From Virgibacillus siamensis (GTDB lineage Bacteria; Bacillota; Bacilli; Bacillales; Amphibacillaceae), in assembly GCF_900162695.1 (NCBI RefSeq), contig NZ_FUIH01000007.1, forward strand, positions 620,001 to 684,000: DNA of 64,000 nt, read 5' to 3'. Both the position numbers and the translations under genes were made by a program. Every line of letters begins with the position of its first letter. Positions within the stretch are counted from its first letter, which is position 1. Positions 63,905-64,000 of the stretch are shown in pieces. The notes below the pieces were generated by a model. It worked only from the letters and a program-made list of their open reading frames with translations, searched no databases and had not been told where the DNA came from.

Positions 63905-64000
63905 TTATTTTCTAAAATAATCATACGCTGTATAATCGACTAAATTAACACCGAAAAAGTTCCTTAGAGCAATTACAGCTCCTCCCAATGCACAAGCATC
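63905..64000 (-). CDS. 3' end of a gene cut by the right edge
   Basis: 31 codons open to the window edge, ending RNFFGVNLVDYTAYDYFRK and stop. The start of the visible part, CALGGAVIALRN, resembles the C-terminus of a sugar-kinase or similar ATPase-fold enzyme, but this is too little for a name. Confidence 0.55.
   Translation of the reverse strand, partial: DACALGGAVIALRNFFGVNLVDYTAYDYFRK

Overview
The window looks like a chromosomal segment of a low-GC, Gram-positive Bacillaceae, probably a moderately halophilic Virgibacillus/Oceanobacillus-type genus. This rests on strong AGGAGG-type ribosome binding sites, frequent GTG/TTG starts, many Na+-coupled symporters, and a gene set typical of Bacillus relatives (YkoFEDC with a TPP riboswitch, the YcsG/PxpBCA/YcsI cluster, PbuE under a purine riboswitch, QueCDE under a preQ1 riboswitch, an AcoR-type regulator beside an acetoin-dehydrogenase-like operon). 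The genus is inference; no rRNA is present.

Layout. (1) 1-8300: a DISARM-like defence island. A NERD-nuclease/SF1-helicase fusion, a DrmA-type helicase and a DrmB (DUF1998) protein form a tight operon. A cytosine-C5 methyltransferase faces them across a two-way terminator. DrmC and DrmE are not seen, and the left edge cuts the operon. (2) 8900-15700: nested mobile DNA. An IS21-family element has its istA split by a 3.27-kb transposon with TGT/ACA ends, a 6-bp target duplication and four genes (TniA/TnsB-like transposase, TniB/ExeA-like ATPase, a zinc-ribbon protein and a 73-residue protein). Gene debris follows: a 45-bp symporter fragment and the 3' end of an acyl-CoA dehydrogenase. (3) 15900-18100: an MFS efflux gene broken by one stop codon, and a membrane-anchored PD-(D/E)XK protein. 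(4) 18250-23000: a LysR regulator divergent from hutG-gltS, then a GltT-type symporter. (5) 23260-30000: an acoR-like sigma-54 activator, a good -24/-12 promoter and a four-gene 2-oxoacid/acetoin dehydrogenase operon with E3 first. (6) 30300-32700: an Rpn-family nuclease and another symporter. (7) 32800-34920: preQ1-I riboswitch, queC-queD-queE and a 21-bp tandem repeat. (8) 35100-39700: NRAMP-like transporter, pxpB-pxpC-pxpA 5-oxoprolinase and a YcsI-like hydro-lyase. (9) 39800-44900: purine riboswitch and pbuE, an SDR oxidoreductase, a DUF4317 protein, a nucleoside hydrolase and a DUF212 protein. (10) 45000-49400: a large amylopullulanase behind a cre site. (11) 49500-57000: SRPBCC/ArsR/SRPBCC, guaC with a PurR-like site, and nanE with a sugar ABC importer and an RpiR regulator. 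(12) 57100-63900: YkoF-YkoE-YkoD-YkoC thiamine ECF transporter under a TPP riboswitch, next to a ThiXYZ-like ABC importer.

Two themes run through the right two thirds. One is import and salvage of small nitrogenous compounds (glutamate and formimidoylglutamate, 5-oxoproline, purines and nucleosides, thiamine and its pyrimidine, amino sugars). The other is RNA-level control: three riboswitches plus several hairpins. The left third is accessory DNA: defence, nested transposition and decayed genes. The strongest candidates for something undescribed are the NERD-helicase DISARM variant and the small TniA/TniB transposon with its two accessory proteins. Of smaller scale are a pbuE riboswitch carrying the guanine-type specificity base and a heptapeptide-coding 21-bp repeat that starts inside the queE stop codon.
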